From Haberlea rhodopensis (Eukaryota; Streptophyta; Magnoliopsida; Lamiales; Gesneriaceae), in NCBI GenBank assembly GCA_907163345.1, contig CAJQUN010000043.1:1302001-1366000 (forward strand): 64,000 bases of DNA, read 5' to 3'. Position numbers and translations under genes: made by a program. Shown here piece by piece: positions 1-13,074 of the stretch. The number at the start of each line of letters is the position of its first letter. The stretch's first letter is position 1. The notes under the pieces were generated by a model, which was not told where the DNA came from, made no database searches, and worked only from the letters and a program-made list of their open reading frames with translations.

Positions 1-919
1 CAACACACTACATTTTAGAAAGGTACGTAAGCGACGTACGGGCATCCCAACGGTAACATGTATTTTATGTTTGTCTATTCGACACATGGTAAATGCAATG
101 TGATGCATTAAGAGTATGATACATGTTATTATGCATTGTTGTTGCATATTATGCATTGTTGTTGCATATTGTGATGTGGAATAAAGAGGTGTATTCCACG
201 AGTCAGGGGTGATCACAGTGAAGGTTTTAATGCTTACGCTTGACCGCTAAAAATGTGGAGCGGGAGGGGGGAGGCTCGCTTGCACATGGAGGCGGGGTAT
301 ACCATACTAAGCGAGGATGAGATACCGCTAGTATGAAGAAGCGAGGATGAGATACCGCTTGTTTTGAGATTGTAAAGCGAAGAAGCATTAAAATAACTGA
401 TGATGACTGACTCAAGAAAAAGAGATGATATGTCATGACATTTATTTGTGAAGCCATATATTGATATAGTGTTTTGATTATGAATTGTGGTACAGGGACA
501 ACCATTAGGCGTTGTAAATGCGATGGAAATACAGGAAGTGTTTTGTATTATGATTATGCATTTACGCCTTACATTCATATTATGTTGAATATGAATTATG
601 TTATGCTCATGTGTTGGGGGTTGTCTTTGTAGGTGCTTTTGATGAGGAGAACCAGGGTCGGGGTTGAAAAGCTGAGCTGTAAGGAGTGCTACAGGATTAG
701 CATGTTAGAGAAATTTTGTGTAGCTTCTACATGTGGTAGAGTAAGACTATAGTGTAGTACCTTTTGTAGGAATTTGTGAAATTCCTTTTTGAAACTTTTG
801 GTACTGTAATCTCTTAAGCTCAGGTTAATCAACACGACATATTACTCTGATTCATTCATATGAATGTTTAGTTCTCTTAATAGCACCTATTAGTATGTTT
901 GAGATAACGGGGTCTCACA
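1..919 (+). repeat. Partial gypsy LTR, same family as element A
   Basis: The stretch matches, in opposite orientation, the LTR of the Tekay-like element at 35209-36528. Shared blocks include GTACGTA...ACGTACG...CCCAACGGTA near its left end, the GCGAGGATGAGATACCGC repeats (about 312-358), and the block GGGGGTTGTCTTTGTAGGT near 606. It ends in GGGGTCTCACA at 919, which corresponds to the LTR terminus of element A. No primer-binding site follows, so this is a solo LTR or a truncated copy; its left end lies outside the window. A 21-bp tandem duplication lies at about 130-171. The two short overlapping frames at 227-578 on the minus strand are not genes. Confidence 0.7.
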
Positions 920-2519
920 AAATGACCCTCCTTAGCCTCTCAGCATTCATATGAATGACCAAGCCATGACCAAATCGCTGATAACTCCCACAAATGGGGC
1001 GATACATAATGAAGGCTAGACCGGGCTTCAATCCTCAGAGGTATTAGTCAATATTCTGAATATCCAATCCAAAATATTATAGGCTTATCCCACCCTAACA
1101 TATTTTTTTCCCAACATCTTCTTTCCCATTGTCACACTGAGTTTGCTTTGGAGGGGATTTTATGAAGTTGTCGGGTTTCTACCCTGCATGTAAGTGTGTG
1201 TCGACTTCAAGAAATCTTCTTATATTCTCTCTATTTGCCAAATAAGTTTCGGATTTTTTAAATTTTCAAGGAACAGCTATGGGTTTATTGGTGTTAAAAT
1301 TTGATTTTTGAGTTATTTTCCAAGGTTTTTAAGAGAGTTTTTGTTTATATTTATTAGTTTGTAGTTATACTCAAATTGATGGATTGTGTAGTTTACATTA
1401 GTATGTAGCACTTAAGCTATAATTTATTATTACAATGTTTGATAAATGACCAAATGAAAATTTGCTGTGGAAAGCAATTATGTGGATATTCAATTGTTTT
1501 TTTATTTCCATTTGTGAATTTGGGAGGTACATCTATTTATAATGAATAGAATGATAATATTATGTAGTCCTATTCGGATGATACATTTTATTAAAATTTG
1601 AGGATTCCAAAAGAAATAATTTATTCCAAAACCAACTGCTGTCGAATTGATTCGTAGAGATTGTTGCATACTTCTTTCTGGTGTCTTTTGCATAAATGTA
1701 AAGAGATATGTGATTTTCTTAGCACACCATCAAATGGATTTATCGTGGTTGTATGAATAAATATTCATTAATTCAATAGAAATATGACTCTTTTTTTCTT
1801 TTTACCATTTTTATGAACAAAAAAATATATTCATTGTTTTTGCTTAATGAATGAAAGGGCATGTTTTCTACGAAGGAATGCTTGAAAAGATCAAACTCAA
1901 ATGTCAATATAATTCAGAGAAAATTGCAAGAAAGTATAAGTTACAAAACATTAATTCAATAAGGTCTGTGCAAAAAACAGTCTTATTTAATAGTCGACCT
2001 TCATGAAAACTTAATTCACATGGGTCCATTTTTTCAAAACTTTAATCTATTAGATAAATACTCTTCAATTAAAAAATTAGGTCAAAATTCTTCAACTCAT
2101 ACATACCACCATCACTAGTACATTGTACTCTTTCTTCTCCCCACATGGACCGGTTACCCCAACCCCCATGCACAAACCACCCCTGAGGAATCAGACGGCG
2201 AATCAGTAACGGGTGCCGGCGGGTTTCTGTTCGCTGCTTTCTTTCTCTCGCTAGCCCCTGCCACCGGTGCCGGAGCAGGAGAAGGCGGAGCAAAGATGCT
2301 CATGGTGGAGAGTTCGGCGGTGAAGGGTGCAATGGAGAATTCCTAAACTCCAAGAGTAGATAGAATGGTGGAGATAAGAGCTGGATTGAATGGTCCATCA
2401 TGTTTGTTCAATACAGTGAACAATCATGCCATGGGGAAGACAGTGACGTGGGGAAGATGAATAAGAACAATCATGCTATCAAATTGAAAATGTTTTCGGA
2501 ATTTGGTCACGCGGTGTAA
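920..2519. other. Intergenic, no gene recognised
   Basis: AT-rich noncoding sequence. A GC-richer island at about 2090-2340 contains a 74-codon minus-strand frame with no recognisable domain; it could be a decayed gene fragment. A sequence near 2005-2035 resembles, in inverted orientation, one near 3438-3470 just beyond the minisatellite, so this may be the left part of an unidentified element. Confidence 0.6.
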
Positions 2520-3420
2520 GCACCACCAAGTTTGTGAAAATACTAGGGTTTGCGTATACCGCACCTCTGCATACACCGCACCAATCTGCGTACATCGGTA
2601 CACAACCCAATTCATTCAATCCCCATACACCCACTTGCAAAAATCGTGCAGTAGCATGTAATAAATCGTGCAGTTACAAAAATCAAGTGCACCATCATGT
2701 TAAAAATCGTACACCCGCTTACAAAAATCATGTACCCCCTATTACAAAAATCATGCACCCCCAATAAAAATCAAATGACCATCTTTACAAAAATCGTGCA
2801 CTATAAAAAAATCATGCACCAAGAATAAAAATCAAGTGAACAACAAGGTTAAAAATCAAGTACACCACGAGATTAAAAATCGTGCACCCCATTGCAAAAA
2901 AATTAAGTGGACCACAAGGTTCGAAATCGTGCACCACCATTATATAAATCGTCCACCACAAGGTTAAAAAGTGGTGCACCAAAAGATTAAAATTCTAGTT
3001 CACCACAAGGTTAAAAAATAGAGCACCATACGGTTTAAAAACATTACACCACAAGGATAACAAAATCATGCACGAAAAGGTAAAAAAATCGTGCACCACA
3101 AGTTCAAAAAACTGCACCAAAGGTTAAAAATCAATTACAGAAAATCGTGCACCACAAGGTTAAAAAATCGTGCGTGACCTAAAGCAATTCCATGTGTGCA
3201 TCAACCTAAAGCATTTCAATTTCAGCCTAAATCGTGCGTACATCAACCAATTTCAATTTCAGTCTAAATCGTGTGTGCATCAACCTAAAATTGGATATTG
3301 AATACACTAAAATTGGACATTGGTGCACGTGCTACAGTATTTTTGTGCACATGCTACATTAACGATGATGCATGCGCTACAGTGTTGTGGTGCACGTGAT
3401 ACATTAACCGCGCGAGGTGT
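2520..3420. repeat. Degenerate minisatellite, core AAAATCGTGCACC
   Basis: From about 2630 to 3190 a unit of roughly 20-28 bp recurs more than 15 times in diverged form, built around AAAATCGTGCACC followed by ACAAGGTTAAAA. It passes into a shorter array of TTTCAGYCTAAATCGTGYGT (about 3220-3290) and then TGCACGTGCTACAGT-like units (about 3320-3400). The 77-codon frame at 2534-2767 is a translation of the repeat, rich in Lys, His and Pro, and not a gene. The unit is unfamiliar to me. Confidence 0.75.
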
Positions 3421-5184
3421 CAATGTCATTTCAACATGAAATGGACTTAAGTGAATTGATGTTTTTTTGGTAGACTATGTTGAATTATTGTCCACCAAGT
3501 GATAGCGGCTTATGAGTGTCCCTATAATTTATAGGTATTTTCTTTAGCATCAGTTTGAATTTAAAAAAAAAAAATAAACTAGTTATTTTCACCATAATAA
3601 AAAATAAAAGTATTTTTATTTTTATTTTTTATCTTGGGATGTTTCATAGTGCCTTAAGGCAAGAAAACTTGTTTCTCTTAATTATAGAATACAACAAATA
3701 CCCCTATATTTAAATTAAATAACTATAATCCAGTATAAACATGGTTGGATTACAACAAACGATCGTTGCCATCAAACAAATATTTCTTTTATAAAATCAA
3801 AAGTCTAACTTTATCATATTAAATCATCATTTTCCACATAAATGTTAGCATTCTTTCTTTATTTAATTTGAGAAAAATATGCATAGGTTGAGATAGAAAA
3901 GTGGAACAATAGGTAAGCAAGCACGTTAGGGTGATGGTCATTCTACATTGAGAATTGGTCCATTGCTAGTTAAATTATTATTATTTATTTATATTTGTTG
4001 TTGCCGCCTATTTAATGAGCAGCCACCATTAATTCAGGAAATGGGCCGAACTAGTAGACTTCGTTTTCTTTTGGGGTTGATGTATGCTTTGTTTATATAT
4101 ATTTTAGGGATAACTTCGAGTCGGTATTAAGTAAAAAAATATTTTTCTTTACAATTCAATAAAAAACTTGCTTTCGAATAAGTCTATTTTATATTGAAAT
4201 GAAAAAATAACCCTACATAATTACTTGTATCGATAGAGTTTACGTAGGGTTTTGCGTGTCCCATTACGTACATTGCATTAATATTTCAAAATTGAGCTAA
4301 TAATGATTAATACCTACATTTCCCGTGCACACACTTGTTATTATGCAACTTTCAGACTATTTTAAAGAAGGTATATGATAGAATCTGGATAATTTAATAT
4401 TCGATTAATTAATAACCTTATTTAAACAATATTTTTGGCGATTTCGACTTGGGGACAACGTCCTAAATTAATACTTCTCTAAATTTATAAGATAATATAT
4501 ATCCAAGAATTCATATAGACTTTAATATTTATAGTAATAACTCTTTAGTATATAGTATTTTTATGATTAATCTATGATTAGTTTATAAAAATAAACAAAT
4601 CATAATTTTTTTCTTGTTGAAAATGGATGTCATGTTGACTATTATTAACATAGTAAGAATTTCTTGTGTGGTTTTATGGTAACTCACAAAAAAAATATTC
4701 AATGTAATCGTTGCTTTAAGAGTTTCCTTTCGAGATTATTAATTTGTCGCTTTTTTAATATTCGTTAAATTAATAAGATTTTGTAAATCTCAAGTTTATT
4801 AATTTATTGAGGTTTACTTGTACTAACTTTGGCTCAAATTATTATAGATGAATCTAGTTAATTAGTTTTTATTTCAAGGTTTGAATATCTCAATTTAAAG
4901 CATCTCTACTATTGTATATCCGGTGTGTGTGTGTATGGGTACTTGCGATATCAGCCCCACAGACGACATAATCGAAGTTCACGATGGAGAAACTCATTTT
5001 CCTTTTGTGCCATTTTTACATATATCTCGATGCTTGATCAAAAACATAAAGTCTACCAAAAGACAAATCTTTTTTTTGAGAGGGGAGGAGCTAAATATTG
5101 TTCCGCACTCTGATCTTTGCTACCATCCATAAAAAGAACTAATAAAGAGATTTACTTTCAAATTTAAGTACTATGAGGTAACTC
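3421..5184. other. Intergenic, AT-rich, no gene recognised
   Basis: Long A and T tracts and no codon-like structure. The frames at 3948-4130 and 4923-5132 are short, have no family motif, and lie in low-complexity DNA. A short GT run is present at about 4921-4934. Confidence 0.6.
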
Positions 5185-5707
5185 CAGGGGTGGACGCAAA
5201 ATTTTTACTAAGGAGCAAAACATATCAAAATAAAAAATGGAGAGGAGAAAAAAATTACGGGGTCAAATATAATTAAAGGGGGTAAAATGAAATTTTTGAG
5301 GGGCAAATATTATTTTTAAAGCTAAAATACAATTAAAAAAATTTGTTAGGATAAAAAGTTTTTTGGCAGGGGCATTCCCCTTTGCCCTACTGTGCATCCA
5401 TAGGTGGGTGGCTCCCTGTTTTCAAATCTAAAGCACCTTTTTGGAAATTTTGAATCGGGCCTGTAATGGGTTATGAATTCTGCAATCCGATGTACGGCTT
5501 TGATGGTTGGTCCGTAACTAAAATAAAAAATAGATGGCAAGAAAAACTTTATGGGGTCAAATTAAAATTGGGGAGAAAATGTAATTTTTCAAAGGCAAAC
5601 TGTAATTTTTTTGGGATAAAATATAATTTTAAAAAAAGGTACTAAATTATTATTATTTCTGTGCAGGGATGACACTTGCCCCTTGCCAATGAGTAGATTC
5701 GTCCCTG
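5185..5707. mobile_element. hAT-like MITE (terminal inverted repeats only)
   Basis: The left end reads CAGGGGTGGACGCA and the inverted right end reads CAGGGACGAATCTAC, in keeping with the CAGGG-type termini common in plant hAT MITEs. The interior (523 bp overall) is noncoding with repeated GGGGYAAAATATAAT-like stretches. The flanking 8-mers (GGTAACTC and ATCACAGT) do not match, so no target-site duplication supports the boundaries; these could be ends of different copies or the TSD may have decayed. Confidence 0.45.
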
Positions 5708-6902
5708 ATCACAGTGGATGATCTTTGGCACCAGACTAGCATATTTTTAAATTTATATACAGTTATTGTTATCTAAATTTTTGCTTATGCGTAAGCAAAA
5801 ATTTATTAAATGAGCATTAGAAGTACTCAAACTCGAAAAGAAAACTATTTACAAAACAAAGAAAACAACGCCAAGCACAATCAACCCCTAAGCATTACAA
5901 ATCACCACCAATCCCTAAAAACAATATAAGAACATTACAAACAAACTCAATAATAACAACAACATAAGAGCATTACAAACAAACTCATATATAATCTCAA
6001 ACATACTGACGGGTCACGATATCAGTCTAATGATGAATATGGAAATGCCTCCCTTCTTATTAAATTTATATACAGTTAGTGTTATCTAAATGATATGTCA
6101 TAGTAATCAAACGAACTGATACTCGGGGTAAAAGTATGGACTTGGTATCTCGATATTACTTTTATTATATTTTCTAAAATACTATTTATTTATTCTCGAA
6201 AAAATACTGTTTATTTTAATAAAATTTGTAATACACTGTGTATCCACATTATTCAGTAGATAATAAATAGTTTAAGGAGTGAGAATTATAGTAACAAGTA
6301 ATTTTGGTATGAATTACAAAATTATTTGTGGTTTAAATATCGACACAGTATTTATGTCGCACTTTTGCCAAATTGTTTAATTAACACATAATCATTTAAA
6401 AAGTGCTAAATACTTTTTCTGATTTAAGTTAAAAAAATTTAAAATTATTTTTAATTTTATCGATTTTAATTAAATTTTAGGCGATGAACATGGATCCTCA
6501 ATTGATGGACTTGGCAAAACCATTAAGCAACCAGTATTTTTAGGTTTGGAGACTTTGAGTGGATTGAAGCAGGGGCAGGCCCATATTAAAATGGGGCTAT
6601 GAAGAAAATGCAATGGCCCATTAATAAATGGGCCTTTCTTCATATCTGATTTTAAAAAAAAAATTAAAAAAAAATGAATTGATTTACTCGAAAAAGGGCT
6701 TGTTATTGGGAATATCTATCTCGTATCTTGTACTGCATAGTTTCACTCGGCATAAAAAAAAAAATTTAACAGAGATATGGAAGGTTCTAGTCTTCTCATC
6801 CCAATACATAAAAAAAATTGGGTTTGAATGGAGAAAGCAAATTTTGCAATAATCCCACAATTGCTCACAGTTTTTGCTCCCCATATCTCAGAAATGAGAA
6901 GC
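5708..6902. other. Intergenic; small repeats and a GGCCCA hairpin
   Basis: No family motif seen. A roughly 50-bp unit containing ATTACAAACAAACTCA is duplicated at about 5930-5990, and a palindrome lies at about 5782-5803. A hairpin GGCCCATT-AATA-AATGGGCC is at 6615-6634. The 60-80 codon frames at 6628-6997 overlap on both strands and are not credible genes. Confidence 0.5.
6479..6603 (+). other. Possible orphan terminal exon (weak)
   Basis: A T-rich tract ending in TTTTAG (6474-6480) is followed by a frame of about 41 codons that starts near 6480 and stops with TGA at about 6601. Its composition is more protein-like than the surroundings, with segments such as DGLGKTIKQ and LGLETLSGLKQGQ. 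I do not recognise the protein. This could be a captured or orphaned last exon, or chance. Confidence 0.15.
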
Positions 6903-7274
6903 TGTTGGGTTTTCGTACCCGACGCCAGATCCAAACGCAGCGGAAATAATACAATAAACAGATCTGACCCGGCGACGGTCGATCGCGCCTGATTCATATA
7001 TTAACATGCATAAATCGAATAAATGCACGAAAAGGAATTACCGTTCACCGACGTGAATCTGATAGCGGTGACCCTCGAGTCCAACCAACCTGACCAGATC
7101 TCCAAGACCGGCACCAGTGCTAGTGTGATGACGGCTTTTCTATGAGGATGAGTGTATTGAATGGAATAAATTTTAACCCTAGACAAGGTTATATTTATAG
7201 TGGTTAGCTAATTGGGCTAGGGTCCATAAAGCCCATCGGGCCAACATTTGGCTTGCTGGGCATTTATGCTAACA
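6903..7274 (-). repeat. 3' LTR of copia element G
   Basis: 372 bp, TGTTGGGTTTTCGTACCC... to ...TTATGCTAACA on the plus strand. It carries a GTCGATCG motif and GCCCATCGGGCC. Compared with 14275-14647 it differs at about four sites (near 6920, 7186 and 7231). The 61-codon minus-strand frame inside (7001-7186) recurs in the other LTR simply because the LTRs are copies. Confidence 0.92.
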
Positions 7275-7285
7275 ATCTCCCACTT
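7275..7285 (-). other. Polypurine tract of element G
   Basis: On the minus strand AAGTGGGAGAT directly precedes the 3' LTR, the expected position of the plus-strand priming site. Confidence 0.75.
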
Positions 7286-8689
7286 GCCCAAAAGCCAACA
7301 CAAAACTACAAACTCATAATCCAAGTAACTCAATCTAATTGAACAACTTGATGTACTGACAATGTACATAATTATGAGACATAAATATATCAAATGATTT
7401 AATTTTAGAACTTTCTATAAATGAAACAATTTCAAATATAGAACTCCACTAAATTGAGGAGCTTTCAAAAATTAAATTCATCTCTTCTAAATCACTCAGT
7501 TTGAGCACTTAACATTTAAGTCTCAATTCTCATCGATAGATCGGCGGCCGGTTGATTGTGACCCAACGAGGCTCAAGTGTATCATAGCAGTAGGATCACA
7601 ACCTTTGTGATTTTAGAAGTCAAACACTTCTTTGGGCTTACCCTGAATGCCTCATTGTCAATTAAACTCCTTTAATAGACAATGGCTGAAATACAATTTC
7701 AGCAACAACCTACCGATCGTGGGTAGCGCCTAGCATCTGCGCTTCACGAAGACCTAGATACAAATGACTAGCAACGTACGAGAACCTGTCAGCCACAGTT
7801 AGCGTGCAGTACATTCCTTTCACTCAATATGTCCCGATTGAATCTAGGGCATTGGTTGATCGAGACCCATTATGATTTCAATAACTATGTATTTGTTTCA
7901 CGTTATATGATTCATTGTGTGCGTATATTTTCACAAGCACTACCCACTCTGGCCAGAGATTCCTCGAATCATATATAGAAAAACACATAGGACATCCTGG
8001 TTCATCAAGACCAGTGGTGAATCCCCAACGACAATCATAGGCTTCTGACAGCATCACTGAATACCCAAAATAATGACTTTATGACCCACATGAGATCAGT
8101 CATTAAATCAAAGTACACAGCTATCTATCAAGACCTCAATGACACCTCGGGTCATGAGGAGTAATGGTGCACAACTATGACTAGAAATTCTATACTCGAC
8201 AAATGGTAACCACTTATAGAATTCCGAGTAGGGTCGTTCAGTGAACTCATTCCTAATGAGCACCTATTCATGTGTGCTGACTTCTCCAAGCCAACGCCGA
8301 TGAAACACGGCGCACTACACTAGACACATCATGAATACCAGTCTCTAACGAGCATATATCGATATCCCATTCTCGAAGGCTCATCGACCAGGAACATTTA
8401 GAAATCGCAGTCGAGAATGTATTTCATGATCACCATCATATGCGTAACCACATTCTATGGACTATAGCAATCTCAAGGACTTCATCAATGCATCAAGATG
8501 CATGGGTAAACAGATGAAGAAGTGCCATATATACTAATATTCAAATAAAGATTTATCATAATAAGATTACAGGTACAATCAATCAACTATTGATTTACTT
8601 AATCATGTATGACAACAATATCTTTCACTTTCCCAAAGCCAACTACTCATGTGTCTTAAGACCATCTTCCCAAGATGTCTAACAGACAC
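7286..8689 (-). other. 3' noncoding segment of element G
   Basis: About 1.4 kb between the RNase H relic and the polypurine tract with no frame of note. Sequence of this kind after RNase H occurs in some plant copia lineages; I see no extra ORF. Confidence 0.5.
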
Positions 8690-11600
8690 CAATCATTGTA
8701 AATGCTTTGTCAGTGGATTCACTATATTTTTCTGTTGAAGCGATTCTCTCGATAATAATGTCGCGTATACCATCTCTCTCATTAGATAGTATTTTCTCAA
8801 TATATGTTTGGATCCTGATGAGATTTTGGCTATTCCTAATAGCTCAAATGTTGTCACGGTACACAGAGACTGTGTCAACTGCACTAGAAATTACACCCAA
8901 CTCTTGGATGAAATTTCTTATCCAAACTGCCTCTTTGCTGCATCGTATGCTGCAATGTATTCAGCTTCAGTGGTGGAATCCAATGTGGTGTCTTGCTTGG
9001 AACGTTTCCAAGAGACATCACCATCATTGAGCTTAAATACAAATCCGACCATCAATATGGTATCATCTACATCCATTTTAAAAACCAGCATCAGCTTAGC
9101 CTTCAACTTTTATTTCTCCACTTACAGATCCAAAAACCATGAACATATCATAAGTTCTTCATAAGAACTTGATGATTATTTTCACAGTTTTCCAGTGACC
9201 TTCACCGGGATCTGTCTGATGTCTGCCCATTACTCAAAGAACATACATCAGGCCAAGTACATACCATAGCATACAGTATGCTATTAACAGTAGAAATATA
9301 AGGTACCAATGTCATCTTTTCTCTCTCCTCATCAATCTTAAGACTCATTGACTCGAGAGATGAATACTATGACATATTATGAAGTAACTCATTTTTCGAC
9401 TATTCTATGCTAAACCCTTTTAGCACAGTGTTTATGTACGTAGATTGAGAGATCTCAAGCATCCTTTAGATCTATCCATATAGATCCTTATGCTAAGCAC
9501 TTATGACACTTCCCTCAATCTTACATGGAGAAATTAGTAGATAATCATGATTTAATTGATTAATCCAATACCATTCATAATGAGCATGATATAATCAACT
9601 TAAAGCATCACAAATGTAACCATGCTCCCACTAACCCTTTTGCATACACATGTCACTTCCGGATTTTTAACAAAACCAAACACTTTGATGATGTTATCAA
9701 AACGGAAGCTCAAACTTCGAGATGCCTTCTTAGGCCCATAAATGGACCTCTGGAGTTTGAAAGCATTTTTCTCACTCCAAGAAGTTGTAAACACATTTGG
9801 CTGCTACATTTCTACCTCAATGCCACTACTGAGAAATGTTGTGTTCACATCGATTACTCATATCTCATATTCATAATATAAAGATATAACTAATAAAATC
9901 TAAATAGACTATAGCATCATAACCGATGAAAATTTTCTCATAAACAACTCTTTGCCTATGAGAATAATCGTTTCTCACCAGTCAATCTTTGAAGGTCACT
10001 ACCTTCCCATCCACTCCAAGCTTTCACTTGTAAATCCATGCAGCCAATGGGAACAATTCCCAAAGATGATCTACTAAGGCTCATACCTTATTGGAGTACA
10101 TGGAGTCCATTTTAGATTTCATGGCATCTTGCCAATGTCTCGAATCAATATCTGACATCGCCTCCTTGAAAGTCCAAGGATCATATCCATGGTCTATTTC
10201 TTGACTACTTTCAAGGAGTAGATTCATTCTATCAGGAGCTCTTGAAACATTTTCAAATATCCTTGGTGTGTGTAAATCAAAGGTTGTGATTGACTAAATT
10301 AATTTCACCGTTTTCACTTTTCTAGTGGTTTGTGGTTCTTGAACCCTTTCAAGTTATATTATTTTGTCATCCTTTCTAATAGAAACATTTTCTCTAGAAA
10401 GATTGCACTTGCGAAACAAACTCTTTGCCTGCAATTGATAATATAATTTCCACATAAGATGGATCAACTATCCAACTCATCTCCCACTGGCTGCTTCACA
10501 TAAGCAGAACAATCTTAAAATAAAAATTTGGATTAATTTTCAATCCATATCGTATATGGAGTTTTGGTCACCGCATTGGTATGAATTATATTCAACAAAT
10601 ATGTAACTTTAGAGAGTTACTCAGAGAGAATCACATTATCTTTAAGATAACTCAACATCATCTTGCACTAATATTTAGTGCTCCACATACGTCCATATGA
10701 ATCAAATTCAGTGGACATTCAGCACATGCTAAATATATGTTGGATTTAAGTTATCATTCTTTTTATATTCTTTGAATATAATCATACTAATTATCCATAA
10801 GTTCACCAGATTCAATAAAACATGCATTCTTAAAAAATACTGCAAATCACATTCGCATATTTAAAAGAATATCATTCTCTATCAAAATACGAACAATGTT
10901 CATGATTAAATCTAGAACAAATAAATAATTACTCAAACCAGTTCCTAACCAGTTCAAAATTTTATATTAAATAAATGTTTCAAATAGCCTTTGCAACAAC
11001 TATTGCTACAATGCTTAGCCTCAGGTAGGTTTCACCTTCCTAGGGCTCTCCTACTTCTTCACATCACATGCAACTCTTTGCAAAAATGCGAGCACAACTG
11101 GCATCATATACCAAAGAAGTAGAACCAATAGAAACATTTAATTTTAATATAAAACATACCCTTTCTAGAACGCTTCTAGTCTAGGTATTCCCTACAATTT
11201 TGCGCCAGTGACCAGCAGTGAAAACATAGATGCCTCTCATTTCATAGTTGCTACTATATCCTTTTTCATCTTTTGAGGTTGGGAATCATTTCCCTTCCTC
11301 TTATTTATCCTTGAAATACCATTGGTAGAAGATTCAATAAGAAGAACACGTTTCTCCTTTGAATCAATGATACATGAGTTTCCAACATTTTGACTATAAG
11401 ATCAAATCTACAGCCAATTAATGAGGATTTGTCACATTCAGATTTTCCAATTTCTCAACAAGAGATATTTTTCTTACACTATGCTCATAGACCGAAGCCC
11501 CATCTCGCATGTGAAATGAAAATAGCTCTTTTGAAGTCACGAGTCTCAGTAATCGCGTCTATTCACCAAACAACATTTGTAGGTGTTGGAAAATATGAGC

Positions 11601-11790
11601 AATGTGAACGAATTTCTCATATCTGTGTTGAAACTCATTGGTGACATTGATACTATCATATAGCACCTAGTCTAGAGACCATCGTCCCATCACTTCTCAA
11701 GTGTGGCAATCTCTTCATGAGACGAACCGGGAGACACTTCAACAGGAGGCTCCCACCAAGGGTATATAGCAATCTTTTAGAAGCAAGCAC
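8690..11790 (-). pseudogene. Copia gag-pol polyprotein relic of element G
   Basis: Pieces of a copia polyprotein are readable in order on the minus strand, in shifting frames. A gag zinc-knuckle remnant with a GHWRK-like segment is near 11190-11225. An integrase segment resembling LNLIHMDVCG is near 10650-10720. The RT start, with DPWTFKEAM and DAMKSKMDSMYSN, is near 10080-10200. An RT segment with LQRSIYGPKKASRS is at 9600-9794. RNase H with VSWKRSKQ and STTEAEYIAA is at 8918-9106. No frame exceeds about 64 codons, so no functional protein can be made. Plus-strand frames here (for example 8808-9164) are antisense shadows. Confidence 0.85.
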
Positions 11791-13074
11791 TATTTTAAAA
11801 TTATTAGTCAATCAGAATAATTTGGTGCGGTTACTTTGTTTGTATCGAGAATTGATGCAATCGGATTCACGGCAATCACAATACTGAGAATAAACAGAAA
11901 ATATATGCAAACTGTTTAATTATTAATTTATTCAAAAACTATGGGCTTTAGTTATTGAATGCTCCCACTAAATTTTTCGAATTCGTCACCCTCATGACAA
12001 ATGAACGGAAAATCGTATTTTCTTAGTGGGCTTGGAGTCCAACTAGCTCATGATAGCCCCGGGCGAGGGTCCAGCCGACCTCATGATACTAAAGGTAGCT
12101 CACAATTGCATCATATGCAACCCCCAAGATATTCGTCTCGTGATTGACATAACCCTACGGAGGCAGGCCAATTATGCCTTCTCACGTCAAACTAACCCAT
12201 CCCACGGATGGTAATGTTCGCCAATAAGACCCCACGAGGGTGAGTAATCTTAAAGGTTAACGGAACCCTATCCATAATTAAGTGGCAGTTAAACACACAG
12301 CTTTCCCATGCCAGATGCCCCCCACGAGGGTGAGACAAGACACCTGACACAAGTAGCGTCTCATGGCTTAACTGTTGATGGAAGACAGGAAGCAACAAAC
12401 TCCTTTGAGCTCCCTTTGCAGTTTGATATTAAAATATTTTGAATCATATTCAAAAGAGGGATTTAATAATTTTCAAATCTCATCAAGTACTTGTTTGTTT
12501 GATTGCCGGATTCATGCAACTATGTTTTATTCATGCAGTCATATGTACTAATAAAACATACAAACAAACATTTATCATACATCACATGCATAATAAAAAT
12601 AAATATGGACGATTACGACCTTTTCCTAATTGATCTACGTGAGCCATACGTTGATCACAAGTCTGTCTAAGGTGATGCAGGTATGTAATGCAATCCTATT
12701 ACATTTTTGCTTCCATTATACATGTCTTGATTCTTGATGCTCCATCTTCAATCTCGATCTCCCACTAATTCTAAATATTTTACATTTAAATCGTGCAAAC
12801 AAGAGAATAGGGATACAAATCCGGGGTGCGATACATCAGAAAATAGAGAGAGCGGGCTCGCAGGCCCGATAACCAAAATCACAATAATAATGAAACAATA
12901 AAAACCTAAACATTCACCTAAACACATTGGTCAAGGCCCGTAATCATCCATCATGTAATCACAACATATGTAATTAAACATTAAACTAACAAATTACATC
13001 ATATGTAATTGGACTAATTACATCACATGTAATTAGGGCACAATAATTAATTTATTCTATCGTTTCCCACTAAT

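Noticed and set aside
2630..3190. Regularly repeated units resembling a CRISPR array
   Set aside because: Units are diverged with no fixed spacer length, no cas genes, and the context is plant nuclear DNA.
5185..5707. A complete hAT insertion with 8-bp TSD
   Set aside because: The TIR-like ends are present but the flanking 8-mers do not match, so only a tentative MITE call is kept.
8707..9164. Plus-strand frames of 107 and 118 codons
   Set aside because: They are antisense to the copia RNase H relic read on the minus strand.
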